64,000 bases of DNA from CAIUMH01 sp963758555 (GCA_963758555.1 CAVWVW010000003.1:2161094-2225093), one strand, 5' to 3'; shown: positions 34,741 to 44,526, numbered from the stretch's first letter. Notes: generated by a model not told the origin, from the letters alone. Numbers and translations are program-made.

Positions 34741-36047
34741 ATGGTTGACCTGGCGAGCGCAAGCCATGAGTTCGCCGTGGTCGACGTCGAGACGACGGGT
34801 CTCTACTGGCGAAAGGACCGAGTGGTCTCGGTGGCCGTCGCTCGCTGCGATGCAGCGGGCCATCTCATCGAGCGGTGGTACAGCCTCATCAATCCGGGAT
34901 GCCCCATGGGTGCCAGCGAGATCCATGGGCTGACCGACGAGGCGGTAGCTAACGCACCGAGTTCGAGGACATCGCCGACGATCTGCTTCTCCAGCTGGGT
35001 GGCGCAATCCTCGTCGGTCACAACATCGACTTCGATTGGCACTTCTTGTCGAAAGAGTACGCCCGGCACGGAGCGACGCTTCCAGCGCATGACACCATCT
35101 GCACGATGGCGCTGGCCAAGGAGCTCAACCTCGGGATCGCCAACGTGAGGCTCGACACGGTCGCGGCGTACTGCGAGGTCCCCCTGGCTCGAGCCTCGTT
35201 CACGATGCTCGTGAAGACGTGCTGGCCACGGCGGGGGTCTTCGCTCGGCTCTACCCCCTGGCGGTGGAGCGTGGCGTCAATCCCGTGGTGCACCTCGAGC
35301 CCGTGACCCCGCCGATCTTTCGCAAGACGCAGAAGTGCGGCTACGTGAACCCGGTCGGCCTGGTGCTGATGGCCGACTCGTCCAGGGGATGCACGTCGTG
35401 ATCACGGGGGAGACCTCGATGCCGCGTGAGGAGCTCTTCCACCGCTCGATGGCGCTTGGTCTCGACGTCGTAGCCACCGTCACCTCAAAGACAGCGGTGC
35501 TCGTCACCAACGACCTCTCGAGCGGCACACGCAAGGCGGAAACGGATCGCGTTGCGAGTCCCAGTCGTGGATGAGATTACGTACCTACGTCTTTTGAAAG
35601 ACGTGCGCCGGGAACCAAGCGGACCAGGTCACGTCACACGTCGTAACCCGCAAGGCAACGAGAGGTTCTGGGGGAGGGGCGAGGTCCTCGAAGTCAGCCC
35701 CGACGGGACCGCTGGCTGGTCGGCGGGTGGTCATCCTCGGCGGCGTCGACGACCAAGAGCACCTCGAGGAGCTCATCGTGCAGAGCGGTGGGGTGCTTTC
35801 GCACAACGTGACCAAGAACATCTCACTCGTGGTGCTCGGCGACGCGCACGATCCCCAGCGGCTTGCAGCGGCGGTCGGGTTCGGGGCAGAGGTCCTGCAG
35901 CCAGCTGAGCTGCTGACGAGGCTCCACGTTGGCGAGGATCTCTCCGACGTGGTGCGTGATGTTGAGGAGGCGGTGGTTGCCTCGGGGTTGGAAGTCGGCA
36001 CAGCGGTGCCGGCCGCCCCGGCCAGCCTGCCGAATGCCGGCTGGTAG
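34741..36047 (+). pseudogene. DnaQ-like exonuclease with BRCT-like segments, several frameshifts
   Basis: From ATG 34741 the frame reads FAVVDVETTG (ExoI motif) and ASEIHGLTDEAV. It then shifts near 34960 to LLLQLGGAILVGHNIDFDWHF (ExoII) and to RLDTVAAYCEVPL and VFARLYPLAVERG. Later frames give GMHVVITGETSMPREELFHR with VATVTSKTAVLVTND, and VVILGGVDDQEHLEELIVQS with VTKNISLVVLGD. Both look like BRCT domains. Such fusions occur in bacterial DNA polymerase III epsilon-like proteins used in repair. At least four shifts make this copy nonfunctional as read. Confidence 0.7.
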
Positions 36048-36190
36048 GTAGACCCCTCCGGTAGGTATCAGCACCGTTGGTGGGACGGAGCCGTGTGGAC
36101 CGAGCACGTGTTGACCAACGGGGTGGGAGTCGCGACCCAACTCGATGAGCCATCCTCGCCCGTCCATCGGGGCAGGTACCGCACGTGGTC

Positions 36191-36514
36191 TCAAGTGTCG
36201 CTCGTGCGAATCGAACCCTGTCGGGACATCAAGAAGAGTGACATCATCGGTGGCGACTGGTACTTGATCCTCACGACTTCACCTGCGGACACGGCGACTT
36301 CGATGGCCGCATGACCCACATCCTCCGTGAGGTACTTGACGGACACTTGCACCAAGTGGTCGCCCGGCACGCAGGGGAAGAGGTACTCACCCCATCGCTT
36401 ACTGAACGGCATCCCGTCTACAGTGATTGTGGTCTTGCAGAAGATGAGGAGTAAGCCAAACGGATGGACTCTGCACTTCACGAGGATCCCCGTGTCGTCG
36501 ATGCCTTTAGCCAT
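36191..36514 (-). CDS. Hypothetical small beta-rich protein
   Basis: The preferred start is MAKGIDD (36514), giving 107 residues; an ATG 60 bases upstream is less likely. The sequence has strands LVKCRVHPFGLLLIFCKTTI, then VDGMPFSKRWGEYLFPCVPG, and HLVQVSVKYL. This pattern (a G-x-DG turn, then a PxGxH-x-VxV strand) recalls PEGA-like or small carbohydrate-binding beta-sandwiches. No signal peptide is present. Its start overlaps the stop of the upstream gene (36507-36902) by eight bases, so they form a pair. Function unknown. Confidence 0.6.
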   Translation of the reverse strand: MAKGIDDTGILVKCRVHPFGLLLIFCKTTITVDGMPFSKRWGEYLFPCVPGDHLVQVSVKYLTEDVGHAAIEVAVSAGEVVRIKYQSPPMMSLFLMSRQGSIRTSDT

Positions 36515-36902
36515 TGCGCTCCTTGACACCGATCGAGAGCAATGTGCCCCATACCTCCTCATATGTTGAGTCAACGTCGAGGGCCAAGGTGTTTCTCGTG
36601 CTCCCCTTCTGGTCTGCCTCGACCAAGAGGATGCCCTTGCCTTTCAGAAGTGAATCCGGTCTTCCGGGGACCAGTGGCTCCATCACCGTACGTATCGGAT
36701 CAAGGAAATACTGGAGACCACCGATTCCACCCGCAGGCCTGCCTACGTAGGACACTTCGATCGACTTGTCTCGGATTATCAGGTCAATAGGGCGGGAGCC
36801 AATCGAATCTCCGTAGGGCCTCGACCAAGTCCGCCAGGGATGTGGCGGTGCCCTCAGCCTCCAACGGGTTGTCTCCTCCCCGGCGTTATGGGACGGCTCC
36901 AT
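36507..36902 (-). CDS. Hypothetical protein, possibly frameshifted at its N-terminus
   Basis: The C-terminal 100 residues (RPIDLIIRDKSIEVSYVGRP, FLDPIRTVMEPLVPG, KGILLVEADQKGSTRNTLAL) look like a compact alpha/beta protein. The first 30 residues are Arg/Trp-rich and unnatural. In the neighbouring frame the same bases read TATSLADLVEALRRFDW, which is a more likely N-terminus, so a one-base shift near 36810 is suspected. It precedes and overlaps the small beta-rich protein gene. No family recognised. Confidence 0.5.
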   Translation of the reverse strand: MEPSHNAGEETTRWRLRAPPHPWRTWSRPYGDSIGSRPIDLIIRDKSIEVSYVGRPAGGIGGLQYFLDPIRTVMEPLVPGRPDSLLKGKGILLVEADQKGSTRNTLALDVDSTYEEVWGTLLSIGVKERNG

Positions 36903-36935
36903 TCGCGACCATCCGTCGTACTTAGGCCGGACTTC

Positions 36936-38297
36936 TCAATCGTGCTCGGTTATGGACGCGAAGAGCCCCGACGCTCTCATCATCGATCCTACTTCGGCCA
37001 CGTTTGACTTCGAGCCGTGAACGGTGACGGTCTCTTCATAGATGCCGGGTTGTGAAGCGGACTCGTCTCCACTGGTCGAGGGACTTCCCGGAAGTTGCAT
37101 AACTCTGCTCTCAAACTGCTTGAGCTGGTTCAAGGTCACGTGAGGAACCGTGACAGCTGAGAACGTGGCGATGGGGGTCGCGAGGTGAGGCAAGTTGGCC
37201 TGTTCGGCTGCAGGCAGGGTGCTCACGACGGTCGACGGCTGGGTGAAATCGAGCCACTGCGCCACAGCGTCCATCGAGCCACCGTTGCCGTTGGCCCCTA
37301 CGGCAGAGCTGATGCTGTCATAGAGGTTCTGCAGGCCGAACTCGCCTCCCAGATTCTGTGCTTCGAGCAGATCGCCCGTCACAGGAGAGAGAATCACTAC
37401 GACCTGGCTAGCGCCAGCAACGCCCGAGAACGCGAGACCAGTGGAGCCGGAGTGAGTACCTTGCTGACCTAGAAGGTGAATCCCCGGAAGTGTCGACATC
37501 GCGCCCAGCAGGGCCGACTTGAACTGGGGGGTCGCGCCAATCGTCGGCCCAACAAGGAGCTTGACGGCACGGGCGTATGGACTCAAATCAGTCATATCAA
37601 CCCCAGGAATCCCGGTCGAGCCTGACTCAAGGGCGCTGGCAAGAGCTCCTGGATCAGTCGGCAGCTTCGAGACGTCGATGACGCCCGCGCCGTCACCAGC
37701 TCCGACACTTGGAGTGGCATCTATGACTATGCAGCCGGCGTAGGTGGTCGAAGGAACGGCGGACTTGAGTCCTGCCCCGATCCATGCGGACTGGGCGTCG
37801 TTGGAGAGGAAGCTCACTGAGGTGAAGTTCGCTCCGGTGCACGTCTCATCGGACGTATTGGACCAGTTGGTCACACTGGTTCCGATCACTGCCGTGGCAC
37901 CTGGAGTCGCTGTCGGCCCGACCTCGGTGTACGAGACCAGTAGGGAGCTACTGGCGCCCGCCTGGAGCCACTCGCTGTCACTGGGTGCAATGGCGGCTGG
38001 CCGCCGCAGGATGAGCCAGCTTCTGGAGGGCAGCTGAAGCAGGAGACGAGGGGTGACCGGCGAAGGGAGAAGCTGCAGGACTACGACAATTACCAGCGAT
38101 GCCGCCGCACCGAGCGCAAGAAGCTTGAGAGCTCTCGGACGGCGGCCTCGCGTAGGTCCGCGATGATCGACGACAGGGGCCGTGTTCGGGTCCACGCGGA
38201 TCCAGAGCTCTTCCGCGTGAGTCGAACCGCTCTCTGGTGCGATGAGCACCCGAGCTGGATCAGCGTCCCGGATCATGGTGTCGAGGTCGATGTTCAT
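36936..38297 (-). CDS. Alternative separate gene: CU044_5270-type membrane protein
   Basis: This is the second half of the fused frame, starting at its own ATG 38297 with AGGAGA seven bases upstream. MNIDLDTMIRDADPARV is very close to the start of the homologue at 50021 (MNVDELLRDADPARE), which supports this start. It has a cytosolic N-terminus of about 60 residues, one membrane span and an outer domain of about 350 residues with the LPGIHLLGQQG block. If the sigma frame is repaired, this is the real gene. Confidence 0.6.
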   Translation of the reverse strand: MNIDLDTMIRDADPARVLIAPESGSTHAEELWIRVDPNTAPVVDHRGPTRGRRPRALKLLALGAAASLVIVVVLQLLPSPVTPRLLLQLPSRSWLILRRPAAIAPSDSEWLQAGASSSLLVSYTEVGPTATPGATAVIGTSVTNWSNTSDETCTGANFTSVSFLSNDAQSAWIGAGLKSAVPSTTYAGCIVIDATPSVGAGDGAGVIDVSKLPTDPGALASALESGSTGIPGVDMTDLSPYARAVKLLVGPTIGATPQFKSALLGAMSTLPGIHLLGQQGTHSGSTGLAFSGVAGASQVVVILSPVTGDLLEAQNLGGEFGLQNLYDSISSAVGANGNGGSMDAVAQWLDFTQPSTVVSTLPAAEQANLPHLATPIATFSAVTVPHVTLNQLKQFESRVMQLPGSPSTSGDESASQPGIYEETVTVHGSKSNVAEVGSMMRASGLFASITEHD

Positions 38298-38882
38298 CAG
38301 ACGTCTCCTATCTCGCGACTTTGGGTTCGAGGGCATTCGATTGGATTGGCCCGGGGATTCCCATCCGGGAGCGGAGCATCCTTTTGCCCGGTGAAGGCGA
38401 ACCTTGACCGCATTGGTTGAGCACCCGAGAACGAGAGCGGCGTCTTGCAGGCTCATCCCTTCCCAAGTCACCAGTTGGATCACCTCGCGTTGAGAGACCG
38501 GAAGGTTCTCGATCGCCTCAAGGACACGAGTGTCGAGTTCGACTTCAAATGTCGGGGTCTGACGTTGCGACGCCAAGGCATGAGCGAGATTGCCTTTACG
38601 ACCCGCTGCACGGCGATGCTGGGAGATCACGTTTCGGGCTACCCCGTAGACCCAAAGCACGTCCTCCGGAGGCTCGGGGACGTCATCGATCCTGCGCCAA
38701 GCGACCAGATAGATGTCAGCGACAAGGTCGTCTGCGTCTCCTCGTTGCAGAGGAAGGAAGCGAACCACAAATCGGTAGATACCTGAGAGCGAGCGCTCGT
38801 ACAGCGAGCGGAACTCGGCCCGGAGGTCTCGGACGGACTCCGCAGGCTTCTCTCCACCTGCTGGCTCCTCGTGGGTGCTCAC
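36936..38882 (-). CDS. ECF sigma factor read through into a CU044_5270-type membrane protein (648-residue fusion)
   Basis: The open frame joins two proteins that are usually separate. Residues 1-167 are an ECF sigma factor: region 2 FRSLYERSLSGIYRFVVRFL, then DADDLVADIYLVAWRR; region 4 LPVSQREVIQLVTWEGMSLQ with LGCSTNAVKVRLHRAK. After residue 196 (MNIDLDTMIRDADPARVL) comes the membrane partner, with a span near LALGAAASLVIVVVLQLL and LSTLPGIHLLGQQGTHSG-like text. At the run AAAA (38382-38385) a one-base change would give KRMLRSRMG and a TAG at 38310-38308, with AGGAGA and ATG 38297 directly after. The fusion is therefore probably a frameshift product, not a natural chimera. Confidence 0.75.
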   Translation of the reverse strand: MSTHEEPAGGEKPAESVRDLRAEFRSLYERSLSGIYRFVVRFLPLQRGDADDLVADIYLVAWRRIDDVPEPPEDVLWVYGVARNVISQHRRAAGRKGNLAHALASQRQTPTFEVELDTRVLEAIENLPVSQREVIQLVTWEGMSLQDAALVLGCSTNAVKVRLHRAKGCSAPGWESPGQSNRMPSNPKSRDRRRLMNIDLDTMIRDADPARVLIAPESGSTHAEELWIRVDPNTAPVVDHRGPTRGRRPRALKLLALGAAASLVIVVVLQLLPSPVTPRLLLQLPSRSWLILRRPAAIAPSDSEWLQAGASSSLLVSYTEVGPTATPGATAVIGTSVTNWSNTSDETCTGANFTSVSFLSNDAQSAWIGAGLKSAVPSTTYAGCIVIDATPSVGAGDGAGVIDVSKLPTDPGALASALESGSTGIPGVDMTDLSPYARAVKLLVGPTIGATPQFKSALLGAMSTLPGIHLLGQQGTHSGSTGLAFSGVAGASQVVVILSPVTGDLLEAQNLGGEFGLQNLYDSISSAVGANGNGGSMDAVAQWLDFTQPSTVVSTLPAAEQANLPHLATPIATFSAVTVPHVTLNQLKQFESRVMQLPGSPSTSGDESASQPGIYEETVTVHGSKSNVAEVGSMMRASGLFASITEHD

Positions 38883-39158
38883 GATCTGTTCATGGCCGGT
38901 AAGCGTGTGGAGGTTTCAGGAATCTCAAGAATCGGCCTAAGTCTCGGCTTCAGCAGGTGCAGACGTAGCCATAGCAAGACCAAACCTTCAGTTCATTGCA
39001 AGTGAAACCTCCACAATTCTCGTCGATGTTCGAACCCATCCGATGGCCGAGGCACGCTGATCCCCTAAGTGCCGCAGTTGGTCACAGACCCGGCGGTAGG
39101 GGACAGTGCTTTGGGCTTTCACGTTTCATCTGACCTGCGCTTATGGGAGGCTCGGTAA
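38883..39158. other. Gap upstream of the sigma and lipoprotein genes, with one copy of a repeated motif
   Basis: No gene is seen. CCGGCGGTAGGGGACAGTGC at 39090-39109 matches CCGGCGATAGGGGGCATGCT at 39729-39748, and GCCGGTAGGGGACGCTT at 41084-41100 is a third, shorter copy. GTGAAACCTCCACA and GAAACCTCCACA occur near 39005 and, on the minus strand, just upstream of the sigma start. Confidence 0.4.
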
Positions 39159-39680
39159 ATGGACGTCAGGCGAGTTGGGGCGGGGCTGTTCACCTGTGCG
39201 GTCCTTCTGGCTGGATGCACCACTGGATCGGCGTCACCGACGAAGAGCGCACCACTCAATGCTCGCCTGGTGCTTCCAACCCACCAAGTAGTGGCAGGCA
39301 CCACAGTCCACGCTGATCTCGTAGTGACCAACACCACCTCACGAGCTGTCTTCACTCCGAAGTGCGGTCTGACGTTTCGCTATGTAGGTCTTCAGAGGAA
39401 TGGGGTGAACCCTGGAAGTCCTGGCATAGCCATTGGCAAGTGCCCGCCTTCAGTACGCATCGTCCCGGGGATCGCTCACTTCCCGGTGAAGATTCAGACC
39501 AGCTACTTGGAATGCATTGAACCAGGGGGTTCGAGTCTCAATGCCACAATCCGTGCTTGCGATGAGAACGGCAAAGACCCAGCACTTCCAACGGGTCGTT
39601 ACCAGGGCTTGTCCCCGCAAACTTCCATGGGCTGCCCAAGGGAACCATCCATGCCAGGCCACCTCGATCACCCTGGTTGA
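39159..39680 (+). CDS. Putative lipoprotein with an Ig-like domain, C-terminus probably off-frame
   Basis: The N-terminus MDVRRVGAGLFTCAVLLAGC is a lipoprotein signal with lipobox LLAGC. A strand-rich domain follows (VVAGTTVHADLVVTNTTSRA, then CGLTFRYVGLQRNG), similar in look to BsuPI-type or intracellular-proteinase-inhibitor-like folds. After residue about 146 (LPTGRYQ) the frame becomes unnatural. A neighbouring frame gives ALVPANFHGLPKGTIHA and a third SITLVDPPTQP, so up to two one-base shifts are suspected. One repeated GC-rich motif lies 50 bases upstream. Confidence 0.62.
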   Translation: MDVRRVGAGLFTCAVLLAGCTTGSASPTKSAPLNARLVLPTHQVVAGTTVHADLVVTNTTSRAVFTPKCGLTFRYVGLQRNGVNPGSPGIAIGKCPPSVRIVPGIAHFPVKIQTSYLECIEPGGSSLNATIRACDENGKDPALPTGRYQGLSPQTSMGCPREPSMPGHLDHPG

Positions 39681-39873
39681 TCCCCCAACACAACCTTGAC
39701 CCCCGCACACCTCGGTGCTCTCTCAGATCCGGCGATAGGGGGCATGCTTCTAAGGAAGCTGTTGAGGTGAGTCGATAGCCACAATCGAAAGCGCAAACTA
39801 CGGTTCGCCCGTGCGGGCAGCTCCCTGACAATCCGTCAGACCGCTCGGTTCGGCTCGGGACCGTTGGGCAAAC

Positions 39874-41081
39874 GTGGGCCTGATCGGCGCTTCGCTGATT
39901 GGCCTTCTTGCACTTGGGGCCTATCTCGCCATCTGGGGCCACAACTACGGCCTCGACCTCAGCGTCTATCGAGATGCATCACTCTCTTGGCGTCATGGAG
40001 CCAACCCGTACCTAGCGACGTTCACGAAGCACGGTCTCGACTTCACGTATCCGCCTTTCGCACTCGCGTTTCTTGTGCCATCGACACTTGCGACTTTCTC
40101 GCTGGCCCAAGTTGTGCTTTGGATCATCAGCACCGGGCTGACCGTGTGTGCTGTGGCTTTCGTGCTTCGCGACGGAGGGTCGGCGCTCACTAAGAGAACT
40201 TGGGGCTTTGCTCTCGTGTGGACGTGTGTGGCGCTCCTCGTCCTCGAACCTGCGCGTAGCGGGCTCGACTACGGGCAGATCGAGTTCGTCTTGATGTTTC
40301 TTGTCACCGCTGATCTCCTGGTCGTCCCGAGGCGCTTCAGAGGTGTTGCCATAGGCATCGCTTCAGCGGTGAAACTCACTCCTCTCATCTTTGTTCTTGT
40401 TCTGGTGGCCTGTCGGGACCTCAAAGCTGCGGTCCGAGCTCTTGTGACCTTTGCCGGGCTCACGGCGATCTCGTGGCTCATCTGGCCGAGCCCTCATCGA
40501 CCTTCTGGAGAAAAGACATTGGCGATACGAGTCGCATCGGCCCAGTGTCGTTTCTCAGCAACCAGTCCTTGCAGGGTGTTCTGAATCGAGCTCCGTTCGT
40601 TGGGTCGCCGGCCAAGGCTCTTTGGATCTGTCTGTCGATCGTCGCCCTCGTCGCAAGTGCGTTGGTGGCCTGGCGATGCGCTGCAAATGGATTGCGATCG
40701 CTGGCGATGATTGCCATCGCGCTCTGCGGCCTCCTGGCGAGCCCAATTTCGTGGTCCCATCATTGGGTGTGGGTCGTGCTCATCCCGCCAGCTCTTGTCA
40801 TGACTCGACAAGCAGGCGTTGCCCGACCGGTCCGGGTGATGCTTTGGGGCGTCGTTGCAATAGTCGCGCTCGGGCCCGACTGGTGGTTCTCCAGGGGTTG
40901 GCCATCTGACGCTCTGGGCGCCCTGCTCCCTACCTGGACCATGGTGCTCTTGATCTCGTGGGCTGCCATTGAGGTGCGCCGGATGACCTTGCCGGTCGAC
41001 GCCTCGTCGAGGCACCAACTACTCGACCTCTCGAAAGGGAACCCACCTACCGGCGGCGGCGGCGCAGACACCGCTGCATAA
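39874..41081 (+). pseudogene. GT87-type (DUF2029) membrane mannosyltransferase, split by one frameshift
   Basis: The first frame (GTG 39874) has spans and the family motifs DLSVYRDASLSWRHGANPYL, FTYPPFALAF and GLDYGQIEFVLM, then SAVKLTPLI. Near 40495 the frame must shift by one base, where the second frame continues with FWRKDIGDTSRIGPVSFLSN, QSLQGVLNR and SPISWSHHWVW. Joined, the protein has about 400 residues and is typical of polyprenol-phosphate-mannose-dependent alpha-1,2-mannosyltransferases of the envelope. The catalytic Asp pair in the first loop is in the intact part. Confidence 0.78.
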
Positions 41082-41348
41082 GTGCCGGTAGGGGACGCTT
41101 CCACCCGACGTCACGGAACTGTAGGGACTCCGGTTCAAGGACGCATCGTGGCTGTCCCAGCAACTGTTTGTCCGGAGCCTCCCATCCTCCAAAACCGCGC
41201 GCTCTGCTCGAAGCGGCGTGGTCCCTCAGCAAGCCGAATCGCTACGCCAGCCAGGGTCTCCAGGCACGCTCAAGGACATCGACACCGGTCCCGAGACGAG
41301 GCCCGGTTGGTGAAGAGATGAGCTGTCGCCGGGCAAGATACGAAGGTG

Positions 41349-41644
41349 CTAGTCGCGAGGATCGCCTTCGATCCAAGAGACGCCGAGGTAGCCCATCCAG
41401 CGACCGTCCTCAGACGGGGTGAGTCGGCCTCTCGTGGTCCCGACTCCTGCCTTGGAAGCCGTAGGTACTGCCCGGAACCATCGTCAGCGGCCGAAGGTCG
41501 AAACGTCCAAACCGAGCTGAGCGTGACGACGCGCGTCGGCATCCTCGGAAGGAACGCCTCGCCGCTGACAGGGTTCCATTGGCTCATCCAGAGAGATCCG
41601 CTTGATCGATCATTCCTTGCTCCGATCCTCTCAGCGTTCTGCAA
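41349..41644 (-). pseudogene. Hypothetical protein, frameshifted paralogue of 52486-52839
   Basis: The frame from 41644 contains WNPVSGEAFLPRMPTRVVTL, SSVWTFRPS and YLRLPRQES. It then shifts near 41400 to EDGRWMGYLGVSWIEGDPRD and a TAG at 41349. The homologue at 52486 has RVVTVYSIWTFRPT, YLRLPRVEA and QDGLWMDYLRITWRGG. The two are clear paralogues about 11 kb apart in the same island. No known family recognised; size suggests a small cytosolic protein. Confidence 0.6.
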
Positions 41645-41855
41645 GAAGCCAACGGGGATTCGCTGACAAGAACGCTAGATCCACCTTGTCGGGGAGGTGT
41701 GACGCCTCTGCGAGATCAAGGCAGAGGAAGGCGCTCTGCCGGCCGAGCGAAAGACCGCAGCGCACCGGCCAGCCCCACCGCACCCAAGTCCCTCTCTGCG
41801 CGTCAGTGCGCGCGTATCCACCAGATCCGACCATCCGCTCGATAGGGTCCGGGGC

Positions 41856-42072
41856 ATGGCTCGACCCCGGATCTACAAAGAAAATCGCGTGGTTACGCCC
41901 GTGAGGCTGACCGTTTCGGTGCGTCACGACCTTCAGCGTCTCGCTCGAGCCAGAGGTCTCGGTCAACCTGCTGATTACCCAGGCCGTCAAGGAGTTCTTG
42001 ATCGTTCCGCGCGGTCCTGTCAGCGAGACTGAGTCGTTCTCTACGTCGAAAACCTTGGAACAGAGCGCATGA
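41856..42072 (+). pseudogene. Ribbon-helix-helix-like DNA-binding protein, split by one frameshift
   Basis: The frame from ATG 41856 reads MARPRIYKENRVVTPVRLTV and SVRHDLQRLARARG. Near 41955 a one-base shift joins it to VSVNLLITQAVKEFLIV, which ends at 42072. The strand-helix-helix pattern with VSVNLLITQAV is typical of CopG/Arc-like proteins. Its stop overlaps the methyltransferase start as ATGA, so it probably controls or precedes the restriction-modification operon. It could also be an antitoxin. Confidence 0.6.
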
Positions 42073-43524
42073 GCGCCTTCGCCGCTCCTCGAGGAGCCGA
42101 TCCGGCGCCTCCGCAGGGCGACCTCGACCGCCTCGTTCGGATCGTCCCGACGCGAGAGCCACGATGCGTCGGCCTTCTACGAGCGATTCGTGCCTCCGGT
42201 CGTGACCTCGGAGGAGGCTGTCGTTGCGCCAGCCGAGCGTGACGTCATCTACGTCCACGACGCCCGAGACATGAGCAGTCGTCGAGTCCGACTCCGTCGC
42301 CTTGGTCGTGACCTCGCCTCCGTATTTCGCCGGCAAGGAATACGAGGAGAGCCTGGGCGAGAACGGCGTACCTGGCACCTACTTCGAGTACCTGACCCTG
42401 CTCCGGGACGTCTTTGACGAGTGCAAGCGAGTGCTCGAGCCCGGCGGGCGCATCGCCGTCAACGTCGCCAATCTGGGGCGGCGGCCGTACCGATCGCTCG
42501 GCGGCGACGTCACCGAGATCCTCCAGGATCTCGGGCTGCTGCTGCGCGGCGAGGTCGTCTGGTGGAAGGGCCGGGCTGCGGGAGGCTCGTGCGCGTGGGG
42601 GACGTTCCAGCGGCCGAGCAACCCGGTGCTTCGTGACGTCACCGAGCGGATCGTCATCGCCAGCAAAGGCCGCTTCGACCGGGCGCTCAAGGCCGACAAG
42701 CGGCATCGCCCGGGTTGCCGTCGACGGCGACGATCTCGCGAGACGAGTTCCTCGAAGCCACCACCGACCTCTGGGAGATCCCACCGGAGAGCGCGACCCG
42801 AGTCGGCCACCCTGCTCCCTTCCCCGTCGAGCTGCCTATGCGCCTGATCGAGCTCTACACCTATCAGGATGACGTCGTGCTCGATCCCTTCATGGGATCG
42901 GGCACCAGTGCCGTCGCCGCATTGCGGACGAGCGGCACTACATCGGCTTCGAAACCGACGTCCTGCGTACGCAGTACGGGCAGAGCGCGTATCGGCGACG
43001 AGCGAGAGCGTCTCGCCAGGAGGGCCGGGGCAGCGCGCTTCCGGGTCCAGCTTCCCGCCGTCCACGTCTGCGGATGCCACGAAGACTTCCAGGCGCGTGC
43101 GGTCCGAGAGGGCCGACAGGCCAAGGAGCTGGCCAAGCTCGTCCTCGGGAGTGCGGCTTCGAGAACATCCGTGCCGGTGTAAGCCCCCGGGGCTCGGCAT
43201 CGAGCTCAACTTCATGGCCACCGACCAGACCGGAGACGAATGGGCATTCGACGTGTCCGGGGCGTTCACGTCGAACCGTGCCGGCCTCGATGGACTGACA
43301 CGCTGTGGAAGGCACTCGGCAAGGCGGCAGTCCTGAGCCAGGCCGAGAACACATCACCCTGGTGCTCCTGACGACCGACGCGCCCGCGGAAAGGCAGCGC
43401 CGGCCACACGGCCTTCAACGTCTGAAGGGTCGCAACAGCCGGTATTCGACCTGATCGAGATGCTCAACGCCGAGGCCCAGGCAAGCCTCTGGGGCTACGC
43501 CGTGCGAGGGCTGACCCCGAGTAG
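42069..43524 (+). pseudogene. Site-specific DNA methyltransferase with a C-terminal extension, several frameshifts
   Basis: Successive frames give AFYERFVPPVVTSEEAV, ALVVTSPPYFAGKEYEE (catalytic TSPPY motif), FDECKRVLEPGGRIAVNVAN, then WEIPPESATRVGHPAPFPVE and the SAM-site block DPFMGSGTSAVAAL. The order SPPY before the GSG block is that of beta-class N4/N6 amino-methyltransferases. A further C-terminal part contains IELNFMATDQTGDEWAFDVS and TLWKALGKAAVLSQ, which looks like an added nuclease-like or target-recognition domain. At least four shifts are needed. The gene ends TAG-ATG against the next gene. Confidence 0.72.
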
Positions 43525-44526
43525 ATGCCCTCGGAGCGGACGTTCGTCACCGAACTCTCCACAGCTCTCGGAATGGTGGGCCTCCCGACTCTCGGCGACG
43601 TCTTCGCCGCCCGACCGCCATCGCTCTCGAGTCTTGGTGCCACGTCGTGGGACCAGCTCCAGGAGCTCTTCGGCTCAGGTACCTTCGAGGAGGGATTCGT
43701 CTCCGGCTTTGCCAACGGACAGGCGTTCCTCAGAGCCCCTGATGCCCTTGCAGAGCGAGTCCACAACGGATCGAGTGGACCGGGGGGCACAGGCTTCCGG
43801 GCGATGAGGCCGTTCCTTTAGATCTCCGGGTAGATCACGTCTACCTCATCAGCTGCAAGTACCTGTCCAAGGTCCTTCAGAACGCCAGCCCCGCCCGGTT
43901 GGCAGAAGGGCTGTTGACTTCCCGACACCTCCGACGATCGCCGGGACTGGTACGAGAGAGTGGCGCCGGTCGAGTACCAAGAGCTCTATCGAGCGTCGCT
44001 ACTTGCCATAGGCGCAACTGGCTTCCCTGGCCTTGTGTCAGAACTTGATCCGACTCACCGCGCCCGCTTGTCGCCGCTGCTGGACGGTCGAGGCTGGCCT
44101 TCGGGCTCCGAAGAGGCCTACCGAGCCTTTTGCAGAGCAGTCAGCACCGAGACCGCTCGCATTTGGAGCAGCACGCTCCGAAGAACAGATCACGAAGCCA
44201 TGCTGTGGAGACTGCTGCGTATCGGTTCGGCCCCGTACTTCGTGCTCGGTAGCGACAGCAGAACGTCGATGCGACTGCGAGTCGACACACCGTGGGACTG
44301 GCGGCAGCGCTACGTGCTCGAGAGCTTCGACATTGAAGCGCAGGACTTCGGGCAGCCCCGAGTGGGCTGGAGAGCTCGTTTCGTCGATCGGCTCACCGAC
44401 TCGCCGGGTGAGGTCATGGGTCACGTGGAGATCCGGTGGAGCCACGGCAGGTTCAGACAGCGGCCTGAAGCGAAGATCTATCTCGACACGCCGCACGCTG
44501 ATGTCCCGGGATATCACCACCTGTGA
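43525..44526 (+). pseudogene. Probable type II restriction endonuclease, frameshifted
   Basis: The first frame (MPSERTFVTELSTALGMVG) ends early at 43821. Other frames continue as IEWTGGHRLPGDEAVPLDLR, VDHVYLISCKYLSK and then VAPVEYQELYRASLLAIGAT through to IYLDTPHADVPGYHHL. The D...x-CK-type core in VDHVYLISCKYLSK resembles a PD-(D/E)xK nuclease site. It directly follows the methyltransferase and is coupled to the next gene, so it is best read as its cognate restriction enzyme. Two shifts, near 43770 and 43930, break it. Confidence 0.65.

Noticed and set aside
38297..38882. A natural sigma/anti-sigma fusion protein
   Set aside because: One base restores a sigma end, a TAG, a ribosome-binding site and an ATG for the partner. 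The fusion is therefore more likely a frameshift effect; kept as a finding, not as the main call.
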